From Polaribacter sargassicola (GTDB taxonomy: Bacteria > Bacteroidota > Bacteroidia > Flavobacteriales > Flavobacteriaceae), in NCBI RefSeq assembly GCF_021991835.1, contig NZ_JAHDAU010000001.1, forward strand, positions 496,001 through 560,000: DNA of 64,000 nt, written 5' to 3'. How positions within the stretch are numbered: the stretch's first letter is position 1; every line of letters starts with the position of its first letter. The position numbers were made by a program, and so were the translations under genes. This document shows positions 43,548 to 51,432 of the stretch, one piece after another. The notes below the pieces were generated by a model. That model saw nothing but the letters and a program-made list of their open reading frames with translations, was not told where the DNA came from and made no database searches.

Positions 43548-43769
43548 ATGACAGCAAGCAATATTTTTAGATGGATTGGTAGTTTATTTACTGATTTTTT
43601 ATTTGTCCCTTTTAAGTGGTTACGTTTAGATGTTGCCTTAGGTGATTTAGGTTGGTGGGTTTCTAATGCAGTAAACTGGTTTTTTCTACTAGTTTTATTA
43701 TGCTTATTAGGATATTGGATGAAAGAATCTCTTACTTTTAAAAGAGAAGGAACAGAAGATAAAGCTTAA
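43548..43769 (+). CDS. DUF6341-like small membrane protein
   Basis: This 73-aa protein begins MTASNIFRWIGSLFTDFLF and has an amphipathic N-terminal region and one clear membrane helix (about 44-60, FFLLVLLCLLGYWMK), with an acidic tail ending KREGTEDKA. The pattern matches a small flavobacterial protein family (DUF6341) encoded before trmB. The function is unknown. It ends 6 bp before trmB, so the two are co-transcribed. Confidence 0.82.
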   Translation: MTASNIFRWIGSLFTDFLFVPFKWLRLDVALGDLGWWVSNAVNWFFLLVLLCLLGYWMKESLTFKREGTEDKA

Positions 43770-43775
43770 AAATAA

Positions 43776-44447
43776 TTGGGAAGCAAAAATAAACTAAAAC
43801 GTTTCAAAGAAAATGAAACGTTTAAAAATGTCATTCAGCCAACTAGAGAAGAAGTTGTAACAGGTTTTTCTTATAAAGGTAAATGGCATTCTTTTTTTGA
43901 TAATAATAATCCTATAGTTGTTGAGTTAGGTTGTGGTAAGGGTGAGTATACGATTGCTCTTGCTAGAAAAAACCCTGATAAAAACTTTATAGGAATTGAT
44001 ATTAAAGGAGCCCGTTTTTGGAGAGGAGCTAAAACAGCAATTGAAGAAAACTTACCAAACGTTGCGTTTGTAAGAACTCAAATAGAATTGGTAGACTTCA
44101 TTTTTGCAAATAATGAGGTTTCTGAGATATGGATTACTTTTCCAGATCCACAAATAAAATATCAAAGAACAAAACACAGAATGACAAATTCTAGTTTTTT
44201 AAAGAAATATCATCGTGTTTTAAATGAAAACGGTGTTATAAATTTAAAAACTGATTCAGAATTTATGCATGGCTATACTTTGGGATTGTTACACGGAGAA
44301 GGACATGAAATTTTATATGCAAACCATACAGTGTATAAAAATGAAGGTGCACCTAAAGAAGTAACAGAAACACAAACTTTCTATGAAAATCAATACTTAG
44401 AAATAGGTAAGCCAATAACTTACATTAAATTTAAATTAAATTACTAG
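43776..44447 (+). CDS. trmB: tRNA (guanine-N7-)-methyltransferase
   Basis: TrmB methylates G46 of tRNA using S-adenosylmethionine. The protein has 223 aa. The SAM motif is VVELGCGKGEYT near residue 49, and WITFPDPQIKYQRTKHRM near 125 is the family signature. The start is TTG at 43776, giving MGSKNKLKRFKENETF, which matches the usual N-terminus of flavobacterial TrmB. The gene lies 6 bp after the DUF6341 gene. Confidence 0.94.
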   Translation: MGSKNKLKRFKENETFKNVIQPTREEVVTGFSYKGKWHSFFDNNNPIVVELGCGKGEYTIALARKNPDKNFIGIDIKGARFWRGAKTAIEENLPNVAFVRTQIELVDFIFANNEVSEIWITFPDPQIKYQRTKHRMTNSSFLKKYHRVLNENGVINLKTDSEFMHGYTLGLLHGEGHEILYANHTVYKNEGAPKEVTETQTFYENQYLEIGKPITYIKFKLNY

Positions 44448-44518
44448 TTCTAAAAGTTTTTTAAAACGTATTAATTTGCTGCTGATTTTTTTGAAATAAT
44501 AGATTAAATGTGTGTTTA

Positions 44519-44851
44519 ATGAAAAAATCAGATAGTTTTTTTGATAAGGTTTACGAGGTTGTAAGGTTGGTGCCTTCGGGTAAAGTTACAAGTTATGGTT
44601 TAATTGCCACTTATTTAGGTGCTGCTAAATCTGCAAGAGTAGTTGGTTGGGCCATGAATAATGTTGGCGATTTAGAAGATGTACCGGCTCATAGAGTTGT
44701 AAATAAAAAAGGTTTACTTACAGGTAAGCATCATTTTGATGGTGTAAATTTAATGCAACAATTACTTGAAAATGAAGGGATAGTTATTGTCGATAATCAA
44801 ATACAAAATTTAGAAAAGGTTTTGTGGAATCCTATAGAAGAATTATCTTAA
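44519..44851 (+). CDS. Alkyltransferase-like protein (ATL, MGMT family without acceptor Cys)
   Basis: This 110-aa protein has the DNA-binding domain of the O6-alkylguanine-DNA alkyltransferase family (FDKVYEVVRLVPSGKVTSYG, ARVVGWAMNN). The active-site PCHRV is PAHRV here, so it cannot accept an alkyl group. Such ATL proteins bind alkylated guanine and hand the lesion to nucleotide excision repair. The ATG at 44519 is preferred to the GTG at 44510, which adds only three residues. It is followed by a terminator. Confidence 0.93.
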   Translation: MKKSDSFFDKVYEVVRLVPSGKVTSYGLIATYLGAAKSARVVGWAMNNVGDLEDVPAHRVVNKKGLLTGKHHFDGVNLMQQLLENEGIVIVDNQIQNLEKVLWNPIEELS

Positions 44852-44880
44852 AGCTTTATGCTTTTTTAATGTATTAATAA

Positions 44881-44917
44881 AAAAACACCATCAATATTAT
44901 ATTGATGGTGTTTTTTT
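44881..44917. terminator. Bidirectional terminator
   Basis: AACACCATCAAT (44884-44895) pairs perfectly with ATTGATGGTGTT (44901-44912), with A run before and T run after. It serves the ATL gene and the converging secreted-protein gene. Confidence 0.88.
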
Positions 44918-44946
44918 ATTAAAGTTTTTTATAGTCTGATAAAAAA

Positions 44947-45390
44947 TTAGTCTAATTTTTTAAATTTACCAGTCCAAGTAGATTGATTAGAACCAAGTAA
45001 ATCTGATTCATAATAATATTTATCTCCTTTTACTTTAGTAATTTTAGTACTTAATTTAGTACCAGCTTTAAAAGGTAAATTGTCTTTTTTCAAGTCAACA
45101 ATTGTAAGTGTATACTCATCTGCAGCAACCCAGTTAATTTTAGCTTTTATAAACTCATTGTTTGGGTGGTGCTCAGTGTAATAACCTCCTTCGATAGATA
45201 CTTTAATCTCTTCAGATCCTAGTTTGTAGCTATAAGTACCGTTTTGAAGTGCAGTGTAAGAAGATTCTGAATCAAAGATTTCAGTTTCAGTTTCTTCAAT
45301 TTCAACCATTGCTATGTCTTGCGCGTAAGAATTAATTGTTAAAGTTAAAGTAATTAATAGCGTAGCTAAAGGTGTAATAAAATTTTTCAT
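44947..45390 (-). CDS. Hypothetical secreted protein
   Basis: This 147-aa exported protein has a signal peptide (MKNFITPLATLLITLTLT, cleavage near SYAQ). The mature part has an acidic stretch (EIEETETEIFDSES) and a beta-rich domain with NGTYSYKLGSEEIKV and STWTGKFKKLD. I do not recognise the family; length and composition recall small periplasmic beta-proteins of flavobacteria. The upstream extension to 45453 has no signal peptide in front, so the ATG at 45390 is used. Six C residues lie just before the start on the coding strand. No gene is seen in 45391-45638, which holds the divergent promoters. Confidence 0.75.
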   Translation of the reverse strand: MKNFITPLATLLITLTLTINSYAQDIAMVEIEETETEIFDSESSYTALQNGTYSYKLGSEEIKVSIEGGYYTEHHPNNEFIKAKINWVAADEYTLTIVDLKKDNLPFKAGTKLSTKITKVKGDKYYYESDLLGSNQSTWTGKFKKLD

Positions 45391-45596
45391 AATGTGGGGG
45401 GTTTTATGTTTATGTATAAATTCATAGTAAAGATAGTACTTTTTAACAACCAATCACTACCATTCGTCGAAAAAATCAAAAAAAGTTTGTTTTTAACATT
45501 TATTGCGTTTTTAATTTACATTAAGATTACATTGTTCTTTATAAATAGTTTTTTAATAGATAGTAACAATGTATTTATTATGTTATAAGTAAGACG

Positions 45597-45604
45597 TATA
45601 TTTG
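45597..45604 (+). promoter_or_regulatory. mrp promoter -7 element
   Basis: TATATTTG fits TAnnTTTG, 34 nt before the ATG at 45639. Confidence 0.55.
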
Positions 45605-45638
45605 TTTCTTAGAATTAATCCAAAATTAGAACCTTTAA

Positions 45639-46775
45639 ATGAGTTTTAAGAAACAAGATATATATAATGTTTTAGAAACAATTACAGCTCCAGGAGAGGG
45701 TAAGAGTTTAATAGAAAATAAAAATATTACAAATGTAGTAGCTTTTGGTGATGAAGTAATAGTTGATGTAACAATTAGTAACCCAACTTTACAAGCTAAA
45801 AAAAAGTTAGAAACAGAAATAACTAAAGCTATAAAAAATAAAGTTGATACAAATATTGATGTAAAAATCAATGTTAAAGTAGAAAAGCCTGTAGCAAATA
45901 AGGCAAACCCTAACTTAATTAGAGGAAAAGAAATACCAAATATTAAAAATATTATTGCAATAGCTTCTGGTAAAGGAGGTGTTGGTAAATCTACAATTAC
46001 AGCTAATACTGCAATTTCTCTAACTAAAATGGGTTTTAATGTTGGTGTTTTAGATGCAGATGTTTATGGTCCATCACAACATATCATGTTTGATGTAGAA
46101 AAACAAAAGCCGCTTTCTGTAAATGTAGAAGGGCGCTCTAAAATGAAACCTATAGAAAATTACGGAGTAAAATTATTGTCTTTAGGTTTTTTTACAAATC
46201 CAGATCAGGCAGTAATTTGGAGAGGGCCAATGGCTTCTAAAGCTTTAAATCAATTAATTTTTGATGCTGATTGGGGAGAATTAGACTTTTTATTGATTGA
46301 TTTACCTCCAGGAACTGGTGATGTACATTTATCTATAGTGCAAGCTTTACCTATTAATGGAGCGGTTGTAGTTAGCACACCTCAAAATATAGCTTTAGCA
46401 GATGCTAAAAAAGGAGTTGCAATGTTTCAGCAAGATAGTATTAAGGTACCAGTTTTAGGGATTATAGAAAATATGGCTTACTTTACACCAGAAGAATTAC
46501 CAGATAATAAGTATTATATTTTTGGTAAAGATGGTGCAAAAAATTTAGCAGAAGATATTGATACTAAATTTTTAGGTGAAGTTCCATTAGTGCAAAGTAT
46601 AAGAGAGTCAGGAGACGTTGGGCATCCGGTAGCATTACAAAAAGGTACTTTATTAGAAAGTTCATTTAATAATATTACTAAAGAAATGGTTGCGCAATTA
46701 TTAAAAAGAAATAAAAATTTACCTCCAACAGAAGTTGTTAGAATTACAACAATGAGTGGATGTAGTACAAAATAA
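45639..46775 (+). CDS. mrp: Mrp/ApbC family Fe-S cluster carrier ATPase
   Basis: This 378-aa protein is a P-loop ATPase that carries Fe-S clusters to apoproteins. An N-terminal MIP18 (DUF59) domain (1-90) is followed by the deviant Walker A SGKGGVGKST near residue 110 and LIDLPPGTGDVHLSIVQ near 223. Most Mrp proteins have a CPxC motif after the ENM segment. Here that segment reads ENMAYFTPEELPDNKYYIFG without cysteine, and the only late cysteine is in the C-terminal SGCSTK. It is followed 7 bp later by a NifU-like gene, a functional pairing for Fe-S delivery. Confidence 0.93.
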   Translation: MSFKKQDIYNVLETITAPGEGKSLIENKNITNVVAFGDEVIVDVTISNPTLQAKKKLETEITKAIKNKVDTNIDVKINVKVEKPVANKANPNLIRGKEIPNIKNIIAIASGKGGVGKSTITANTAISLTKMGFNVGVLDADVYGPSQHIMFDVEKQKPLSVNVEGRSKMKPIENYGVKLLSLGFFTNPDQAVIWRGPMASKALNQLIFDADWGELDFLLIDLPPGTGDVHLSIVQALPINGAVVVSTPQNIALADAKKGVAMFQQDSIKVPVLGIIENMAYFTPEELPDNKYYIFGKDGAKNLAEDIDTKFLGEVPLVQSIRESGDVGHPVALQKGTLLESSFNNITKEMVAQLLKRNKNLPPTEVVRITTMSGCSTK

Positions 46776-46782
46776 TTAAATT

Positions 46783-47019
46783 ATGACAGCAGAAGAAACA
46801 CTTATTAATGTAGAAAAAGCATTAGAAGAAATTCGTCCTTTTTTGGTGAGTGATGGGGGTAATATCAAACTTATATCAATAGAAGATGCAGTAGTAAAAG
46901 TTCAGTTAGAAGGAGCTTGTATGGGGTGTTCTGTAAATCAAATGACATTAAAAAATGGAGTTGAGGCAACAATAAAAAAATATGCGCCACAAATTGATGA
47001 AGTAATAAATGTTACCTAA
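46783..47019 (+). CDS. NifU-like C-terminal-domain Fe-S scaffold
   Basis: This 78-aa protein consists only of the Nfu domain, with the cluster-binding CMGCSVNQMTLKNGVE (C-x2-C at about residues 46 and 49) and the preceding RPFLVSDGGNIKL. Two monomers would share one [4Fe-4S] cluster. It is shorter than NfuA, which has an additional A-type domain. It is co-transcribed with mrp and likely hands clusters to or from it. Confidence 0.94.
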   Translation: MTAEETLINVEKALEEIRPFLVSDGGNIKLISIEDAVVKVQLEGACMGCSVNQMTLKNGVEATIKKYAPQIDEVINVT

Positions 47020-47120
47020 TTTTTATTTAATTAGTAATGTTTCTCTTTAAAATGAAACATTACTAATACTTTTTTCTAAAGTAATTTTTATTTATTCTAA
47101 ATAATAACTACTTTAGCCGC

Positions 47121-47408
47121 ATGAATTTTTTGAGCGACGTAAAATTTAACATTCAAATAAAGAAAATTACCTTTTGTCAATACCAATTATGTGTTGATGA
47201 TAAGTTAATGGTTCTTAGTTTTCCGCAATTACTGCAACTTAGAAATAAAATCAATTCTTTAACTAAGCCAGAAAGTTTAGAAAAAATTATTGAAAATGAA
47301 AATTACGTTTTGCTTTTTGTTGCAGATAAAAAACATTTACTTTTTTTAGAAATCCCTAAATTATTAGATTTAAAAGAAGAAATTTCTTTCTGTTTCTATA
47401 ATTATTAA
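47121..47408 (+). CDS. Hypothetical small protein
   Basis: This 95-aa soluble protein is of unrecognised family. It has three cysteines (C19, C24, C91 region) and reads as alternating beta strands and helices (LMVLSFPQLLQLRNKINSL, then VLLFVADKKHLLFLEI). No signal or membrane segment is clear. It stands alone between the nfu and ferritin genes on the same strand, 101 bp each side. Codon use resembles the neighbours, so it is probably real. A metal or iron link with ferritin is only suggested by position. Confidence 0.6.
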   Translation: MNFLSDVKFNIQIKKITFCQYQLCVDDKLMVLSFPQLLQLRNKINSLTKPESLEKIIENENYVLLFVADKKHLLFLEIPKLLDLKEEISFCFYNY

Positions 47409-47483
47409 GCATTTTTATATCATATTCTTATTTAGATTGCCTTTAAATTTTATTTAAAATTTAGAAGTGATTATAATTTCAAT

Positions 47484-47491
47484 TACTTTTG
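47484..47491 (+). promoter_or_regulatory. Ferritin promoter -7 element
   Basis: TACTTTTG fits TAnnTTTG, 18 nt before the ferritin ATG at 47510. Confidence 0.55.
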
Positions 47492-47509
47492 AAGTTAAAA
47501 TAGAAAATT

Positions 47510-48016
47510 ATGAAGACAGCTATAAGAAAACAAATGACTATTCATCCAGAAGTGATGGATTCTCTAAACAATCAAATCTCTATGGAAATGCATGCATCTG
47601 CTTCGTATTTAGCTATGGCATCTTGGTGCGACCAAAGAGAACTTTTAAATAGTAAAGAATTTTTTTATAAGCAGGCAGAAGAAGAAAGAGAGCATGCAAT
47701 GAAAATTTTTGCATTTATAAATGATAATGGTGGTGCTTCTATATCTCCAGAAATTCAGAATGTAAATAATGATTTTGAAAGCCTAAGAGATATTTATGAA
47801 ACTTCATTAGAGCAAGAAATAAGTGTAACAGAATCTATTTTTAAAATCTTTAAACAAGCTAGAAAAGAAGACGATTTTACAACGGAAATATTTTTACAGT
47901 GGTTTATTACAGAGCAATCTGAAGAAGAAGATAAATTTAGAAGTATTTTAGATATTTTCGATTTGATGGGAGATATGCCTTTAAAAATGATTGACGAAAG
48001 GTTACCGAAAGATTAA
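47510..48016 (+). CDS. ftnA: Non-haem ferritin
   Basis: This iron-storage ferritin has 168 aa and forms a 24-subunit shell in the cytoplasm. Ferroxidase-site residues are in QISMEMHASASYLAMA (Glu in helix A), EEEREHAMKI (Glu and His in helix B) and FLQWFITEQSEEEDKF (Gln/Glu in helix D). No haem-binding Met position suggests bacterioferritin. It has its own promoter and terminator. The overlapping ORF at 47467 is a shadow. Confidence 0.94.
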   Translation: MKTAIRKQMTIHPEVMDSLNNQISMEMHASASYLAMASWCDQRELLNSKEFFYKQAEEEREHAMKIFAFINDNGGASISPEIQNVNNDFESLRDIYETSLEQEISVTESIFKIFKQARKEDDFTTEIFLQWFITEQSEEEDKFRSILDIFDLMGDMPLKMIDERLPKD

Positions 48017-48040
48017 ACCAACCAACACTTTGATAAATTT

Positions 48041-48073
48041 AAAAGCCGAAATGTAATTGTTTCGGCTTTTTTT
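48041..48073 (+). terminator. Ferritin terminator
   Basis: AAAAGCCGAAA (48041-48051) pairs with TTTCGGCTTTT (48060-48070), T run follows. Confidence 0.88.
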
Positions 48074-48108
48074 ATTGAGAATAGTGATTCGTAAAAGGTA
48101 TTTATGTG

Positions 48109-48162
48109 ATGAAAGTTGCTGTAAATGAATCAATAAAAGTTATAAAAATTATAAAAAAATAG
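48109..48162 (+). CDS. Possible 17-aa leader ORF before tryptophan dioxygenase
   Basis: ATG at 48109 opens a frame encoding MKVAVNESIKVIKIIKK and stops at 48162, between the ferritin terminator and a second hairpin (48198-48228) that precedes the dioxygenase gene. It contains no Trp codon, so classical Trp attenuation is not supported. It may be chance. Confidence 0.2.
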   Translation: MKVAVNESIKVIKIIKK

Positions 48163-48197
48163 TTTTTTTAAACTTTATAAACCAGTTTTTCGGAAAA

Positions 48198-48235
48198 GAA
48201 CAAAGAGAATAATAGTGTCTCTTTGTTCTTTTTTT
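48198..48235 (+). terminator. Terminator-like hairpin in the leader of tryptophan dioxygenase
   Basis: GAACAAAGAGA (48198-48208) pairs with TCTCTTTGTTC (48218-48228), followed by a T run. It ends only 15 bp before the ATG at 48250. It is either an attenuator or the end of a short upstream transcript, in which case the dioxygenase promoter must overlap it. Confidence 0.65.
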
Positions 48236-48249
48236 GTTAATTTCAATTT

Positions 48250-49167
48250 ATGAATAGAGAAGAAATTTTAAAAGCAATAGAAGAAAAGTATGATAAATTG
48301 GGTGTTCCTGTAGATTCTATGTTAGAGGGTTTGCTGTGGAGTACACCAATAACTTATTGGGATTATATACAGACAGATGCTTTGCTAGGTTTACAAACAC
48401 CAAGAACAACACAGCCAGATGAAATGGTTTTTATTATGTATCATCAAATAAACGAATTGTTGTTTAAAATGGTTTTATGGGAAATTGATCAGGTAGCAAA
48501 ATCAATAAAAATTTCTGCAGATAAGTTTTCTATGCATTTAAATAGAATCAGTCGTTATTTTGATATGTTATGCAGTTCTTTTTCTGTAATGGCAGACGGA
48601 ATGGAAAAAGAACAATATTTAAAATTTAGAAATACTTTAACTCCGGCAAGTGGTTTTCAATCTGCACAATATCGTAAAATAGAATTTGCATCTACAGAGC
48701 TAATTAATTTAATAGATGTGCGTTATAGAGATACTATTGATAGAAATTCTTCTTTTAAAAATGCATACAACCATTTGTATTGGCAAGCAGCAGGTAAAAA
48801 TTATACTACAGGGCAGAAATCTACATTATTAAATCTTTTCGAGAAAAAATATTTGGGAGATTTTATAGATTTTATGGAAGATTATAATGATATAAATCTT
48901 TCTAAAAAGTTTAAGCAGTTGCCAAAGAAGGTTCAGGAAAATGAAGATTTAATAAAAGCGATGAGGCATTATGATTATACCGTAAATGTAAAATGGGTAA
49001 TGGCGCATTATAATGCAGCTGGTAAGTATTTGGGAGGAAAAGATAAAGACTTAGAAGCTACAGGTGGAAGTAGTTGGCGTAAATATATGCATCCAAAGTA
49101 TCAACGTAGAATATTTTATCCATATTTATGGAGCGAAGATGAATTAAAAAATTGGGGAACATTTTAA
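48250..49167 (+). CDS. Tryptophan 2,3-dioxygenase family protein
   Basis: This haem enzyme opens the indole ring of tryptophan to N-formylkynurenine, the first step of the kynurenine route. The protein has 305 aa. Family segments are visible: YHQINELLFKMVLWEID (with a haem-region His), GFQSAQYRKIEFAS (the substrate-binding R-x-x-E) and TGGSSWRKYMHPKYQRR. The start is the ATG at 48250, directly after a terminator-like hairpin. No kynureninase or formamidase gene is near. Bacteroidetes members are somewhat diverged from characterised TDO, so the exact substrate is likely but not proven. Confidence 0.87.
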   Translation: MNREEILKAIEEKYDKLGVPVDSMLEGLLWSTPITYWDYIQTDALLGLQTPRTTQPDEMVFIMYHQINELLFKMVLWEIDQVAKSIKISADKFSMHLNRISRYFDMLCSSFSVMADGMEKEQYLKFRNTLTPASGFQSAQYRKIEFASTELINLIDVRYRDTIDRNSSFKNAYNHLYWQAAGKNYTTGQKSTLLNLFEKKYLGDFIDFMEDYNDINLSKKFKQLPKKVQENEDLIKAMRHYDYTVNVKWVMAHYNAAGKYLGGKDKDLEATGGSSWRKYMHPKYQRRIFYPYLWSEDELKNWGTF

Positions 49168-49276
49168 GAGTATAAATCTAAATAAATCGTTAAAAATTCA
49201 TTTACAAATAGTTAGTGTTTTGCTTTTTTATGTTTTGGAACAGTAATTGTCAATCCTTTTTTATATGTTTGATTTT

Positions 49277-50047
49277 ATGAGAAAAAGTGTTCTATTGTTT
49301 TTTGCCTTATTTTTATTAAATACAGTTTTTTGTCAAGAAAAAATATCTGCATTTAAAGGAGGAGAAGAGTTGCGTTATAAGATGAGTTATAGTGGTTTTT
49401 TAAGAGCAGGTACAGCTGTTTTAAAAATTGAAGAAAAAGAATATCAAGGTAAAAAAGTTTTTCATACAATAGGTACTGGTTGGACATCTGGTATGATAAA
49501 GTGGTTTTTTGAGGTGGATGATAGGTACGAATCTTATTTTGATAAAGACACCATTAAGCCTTACCTTTTTAAAAGAAAAATTGATGAAGGTGGATATAAA
49601 AAACATAGAATAACTTCGTTTAATTATCAATCTAATAATGCATACATTCAAGATTTTACCAATCAAAAAGATACTACTGTTTCATTTTTAGATGTGCAAG
49701 ATATGTTATCGTCTTTTTACTATCTTAGAAACGAAGATGTAGAAAATATGAAAAAAGGAGATGAAATAGCAATTGATATGTTTATGGATTCTGAGATTTA
49801 TCCTTTTAAATTACGTTTTTTGGGTAGAGAAGTTATAAGAACAAAATTCGGAAAAATTAAAACACTAATTTTTAGGCCATTTGTGCAATCTGGTAGAGTT
49901 TTTAAAGCAGAAGAAAGTGTTACTCTTTGGATTACTGATGATAAAAATAAAGTGCCTGTTAAAATAAAAGCAGATCTTGCAGTAGGCTCTTTAAGAGCAG
50001 AATTAGAATCTTATAAAGGTTTGGTTGGGCCTCTTGTTAAATATTAG
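49277..50047 (+). CDS. DUF3108 domain secreted protein
   Basis: This 256-aa exported protein has a signal peptide MRKSVLLFFALFLLNTVF with cleavage before Q/EKI. The DUF3108-type domain begins FKGGEELRYKMSYSGFLRAG and continues with RITSFNYQSNNAYIQDF, VQDMLSSFYYLRNEDV and AEESVTLWITDDKNKVPVKI. Upstream in-frame starts (TTG 49247, ATG 49265) would bury the signal peptide behind extra residues, so the ATG at 49277 is chosen. The family is periplasmic or outer-membrane associated with unknown function. The downstream peptidase gene follows after 103 bp with its own promoter. Confidence 0.85.
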   Translation: MRKSVLLFFALFLLNTVFCQEKISAFKGGEELRYKMSYSGFLRAGTAVLKIEEKEYQGKKVFHTIGTGWTSGMIKWFFEVDDRYESYFDKDTIKPYLFKRKIDEGGYKKHRITSFNYQSNNAYIQDFTNQKDTTVSFLDVQDMLSSFYYLRNEDVENMKKGDEIAIDMFMDSEIYPFKLRFLGREVIRTKFGKIKTLIFRPFVQSGRVFKAEESVTLWITDDKNKVPVKIKADLAVGSLRAELESYKGLVGPLVKY

Positions 50048-50114
50048 GAAATTTTTAACGAAACCGTTTTAGGAACTTCACAGTTGTAGCTTACTTATAA
50101 ATCATTTTTATTTG

Positions 50115-50122
50115 TACTTTTG
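50115..50122 (+). promoter_or_regulatory. Promoter -7 element for the second M23 gene
   Basis: TACTTTTG fits TAnnTTTG, 28 nt before the TTG start at 50151. Confidence 0.55.
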
Positions 50123-50150
50123 AGAACTAAATTAAAATATCGCCCATTTT

Positions 50151-51428
50151 TTGAAAAAAATAATTCTCCTTTTAGTCTTAATTGTCTCATTTTTATCTTG
50201 TAAAAAAGAAGTAAAAAAAACAGTTTTACCTCCGGTTATAGTAAAGCCCGAGCCAGTATTTAAATTTGGTTATAATTTAGATGAATTTAATGTTATACAA
50301 GATACCATTAAAAATGGTGAAAGTTTTGGTATTATATTAGACAGGCATCATGTTTTTTATCCAAAAATTAATGAAATTGCAGAGGTTATAAAAGACACTT
50401 TTGATGTAAGAAGGGTTAGAGCTGGTAAACCTTATACTATTTTAGCGAGTAAAGATTCTACAGAAAAAGCTAAAGTATTTATATATAAACATGATAAAAT
50501 AAACTCTACAATTATAGATTTTAAAGACTCTGTTATTATTGCAAAAACTCATAAAACTCCTGTTAAAAAAGTTGTAAAAACTGTAGAAGGAGTAATAGAT
50601 TCTAATTTATCTGTAACAATGGATAGTTTGCATTTATCTGCTAGTTTAACAAATACAATTGCAGATATTTATGCGTGGACTTTAGATTTTTACAAGTTGC
50701 AAAAAGGAGATTCTTTTAAAATTATATTTGAAGAAAAATATATAAACGATTCGTTATTTGCAGGATATGGAGAGGTTAAATCGGCAGTATTTACACATAA
50801 AGGAGAAGATTTGTATGCCTTTAAATTTTTAGCAGATACTATAAAAGGAATTCCTGAATATTATGATGAAAAAGGAAATATGTTACGTAGTTTCTTTTTA
50901 AAAGCTCCTATTAAATTTCAGTATAGGGTTTCTTCTAGATATAATTTAAACAGAAGAATTGCTTATTATGGCTATAAAGTAAAACCACATTTAGGAACCG
51001 ATTTTGCAGCAAAAATTGGTACACCCATTATTGCTACAGCAAACGGAACGGTAACAGAATCTACAAGAAGAGGTGGTAATGGTAAGTATGTAAAAATAAA
51101 ACATAATAGTACTTTTTCTACACAATATTTACATATGCAAAATCGTAATGTTAAAAAAGGAGATTATGTAAAACAAGGAGACGTTATAGGTTGGGTAGGT
51201 ATGACAGGTAATACCGGTGGACCACACGTTTGTTATCGTTTTTGGAAAAATGGAAAACAAGTAGATCCTTTAGATCCTAAATTAAATTTACCTTCTGCAG
51301 AGCCTTTAGAAGAAAGTGTAAAACCTAGGTATTTTGATTTTATAAAAACACTAAAATATCAGTTAGATAAAAAAAGTATCCCTGTTCAAGAACCAGAAGA
51401 AGTTAGAGAAATAATTGCAAAAAACTAA
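50151..51428 (+). CDS. M23-family lipoprotein with altered zinc motif
   Basis: This 425-aa lipoprotein has signal peptide 1-16 and anchor C17 (SFLSC); the start is TTG. A central OapA/LysM-like and beta-rich region is followed by a LytM domain (about 283-375). The domain keeps [15 protein letters not shown] and QYLHM, but the usual HLHFE/HLHYE is HVCYRF here. The second His of HxH, normally a zinc ligand, is thus replaced by Cys. It may still bind zinc through Cys or be a non-catalytic activator. It overlaps the N-terminal extension region of pgi by sequence but not its chosen start. Confidence 0.88.
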   Translation: MKKIILLLVLIVSFLSCKKEVKKTVLPPVIVKPEPVFKFGYNLDEFNVIQDTIKNGESFGIILDRHHVFYPKINEIAEVIKDTFDVRRVRAGKPYTILASKDSTEKAKVFIYKHDKINSTIIDFKDSVIIAKTHKTPVKKVVKTVEGVIDSNLSVTMDSLHLSASLTNTIADIYAWTLDFYKLQKGDSFKIIFEEKYINDSLFAGYGEVKSAVFTHKGEDLYAFKFLADTIKGIPEYYDEKGNMLRSFFLKAPIKFQYRVSSRYNLNRRIAYYGYKVKPHLGTDFAAKIGTPIIATANGTVTESTRRGGNGKYVKIKHNSTFSTQYLHMQNRNVKKGDYVKQGDVIGWVGMTGNTGGPHVCYRFWKNGKQVDPLDPKLNLPSAEPLEESVKPRYFDFIKTLKYQLDKKSIPVQEPEEVREIIAKN

Positions 51429-51432
51429 AAAA

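Noticed and set aside
45394..45588. 64-aa ORF in the gap before mrp
   Set aside because: Low-complexity AT-rich frame overlapping the divergent promoter region and the upstream end of the secreted-protein gene, with no coding signals.
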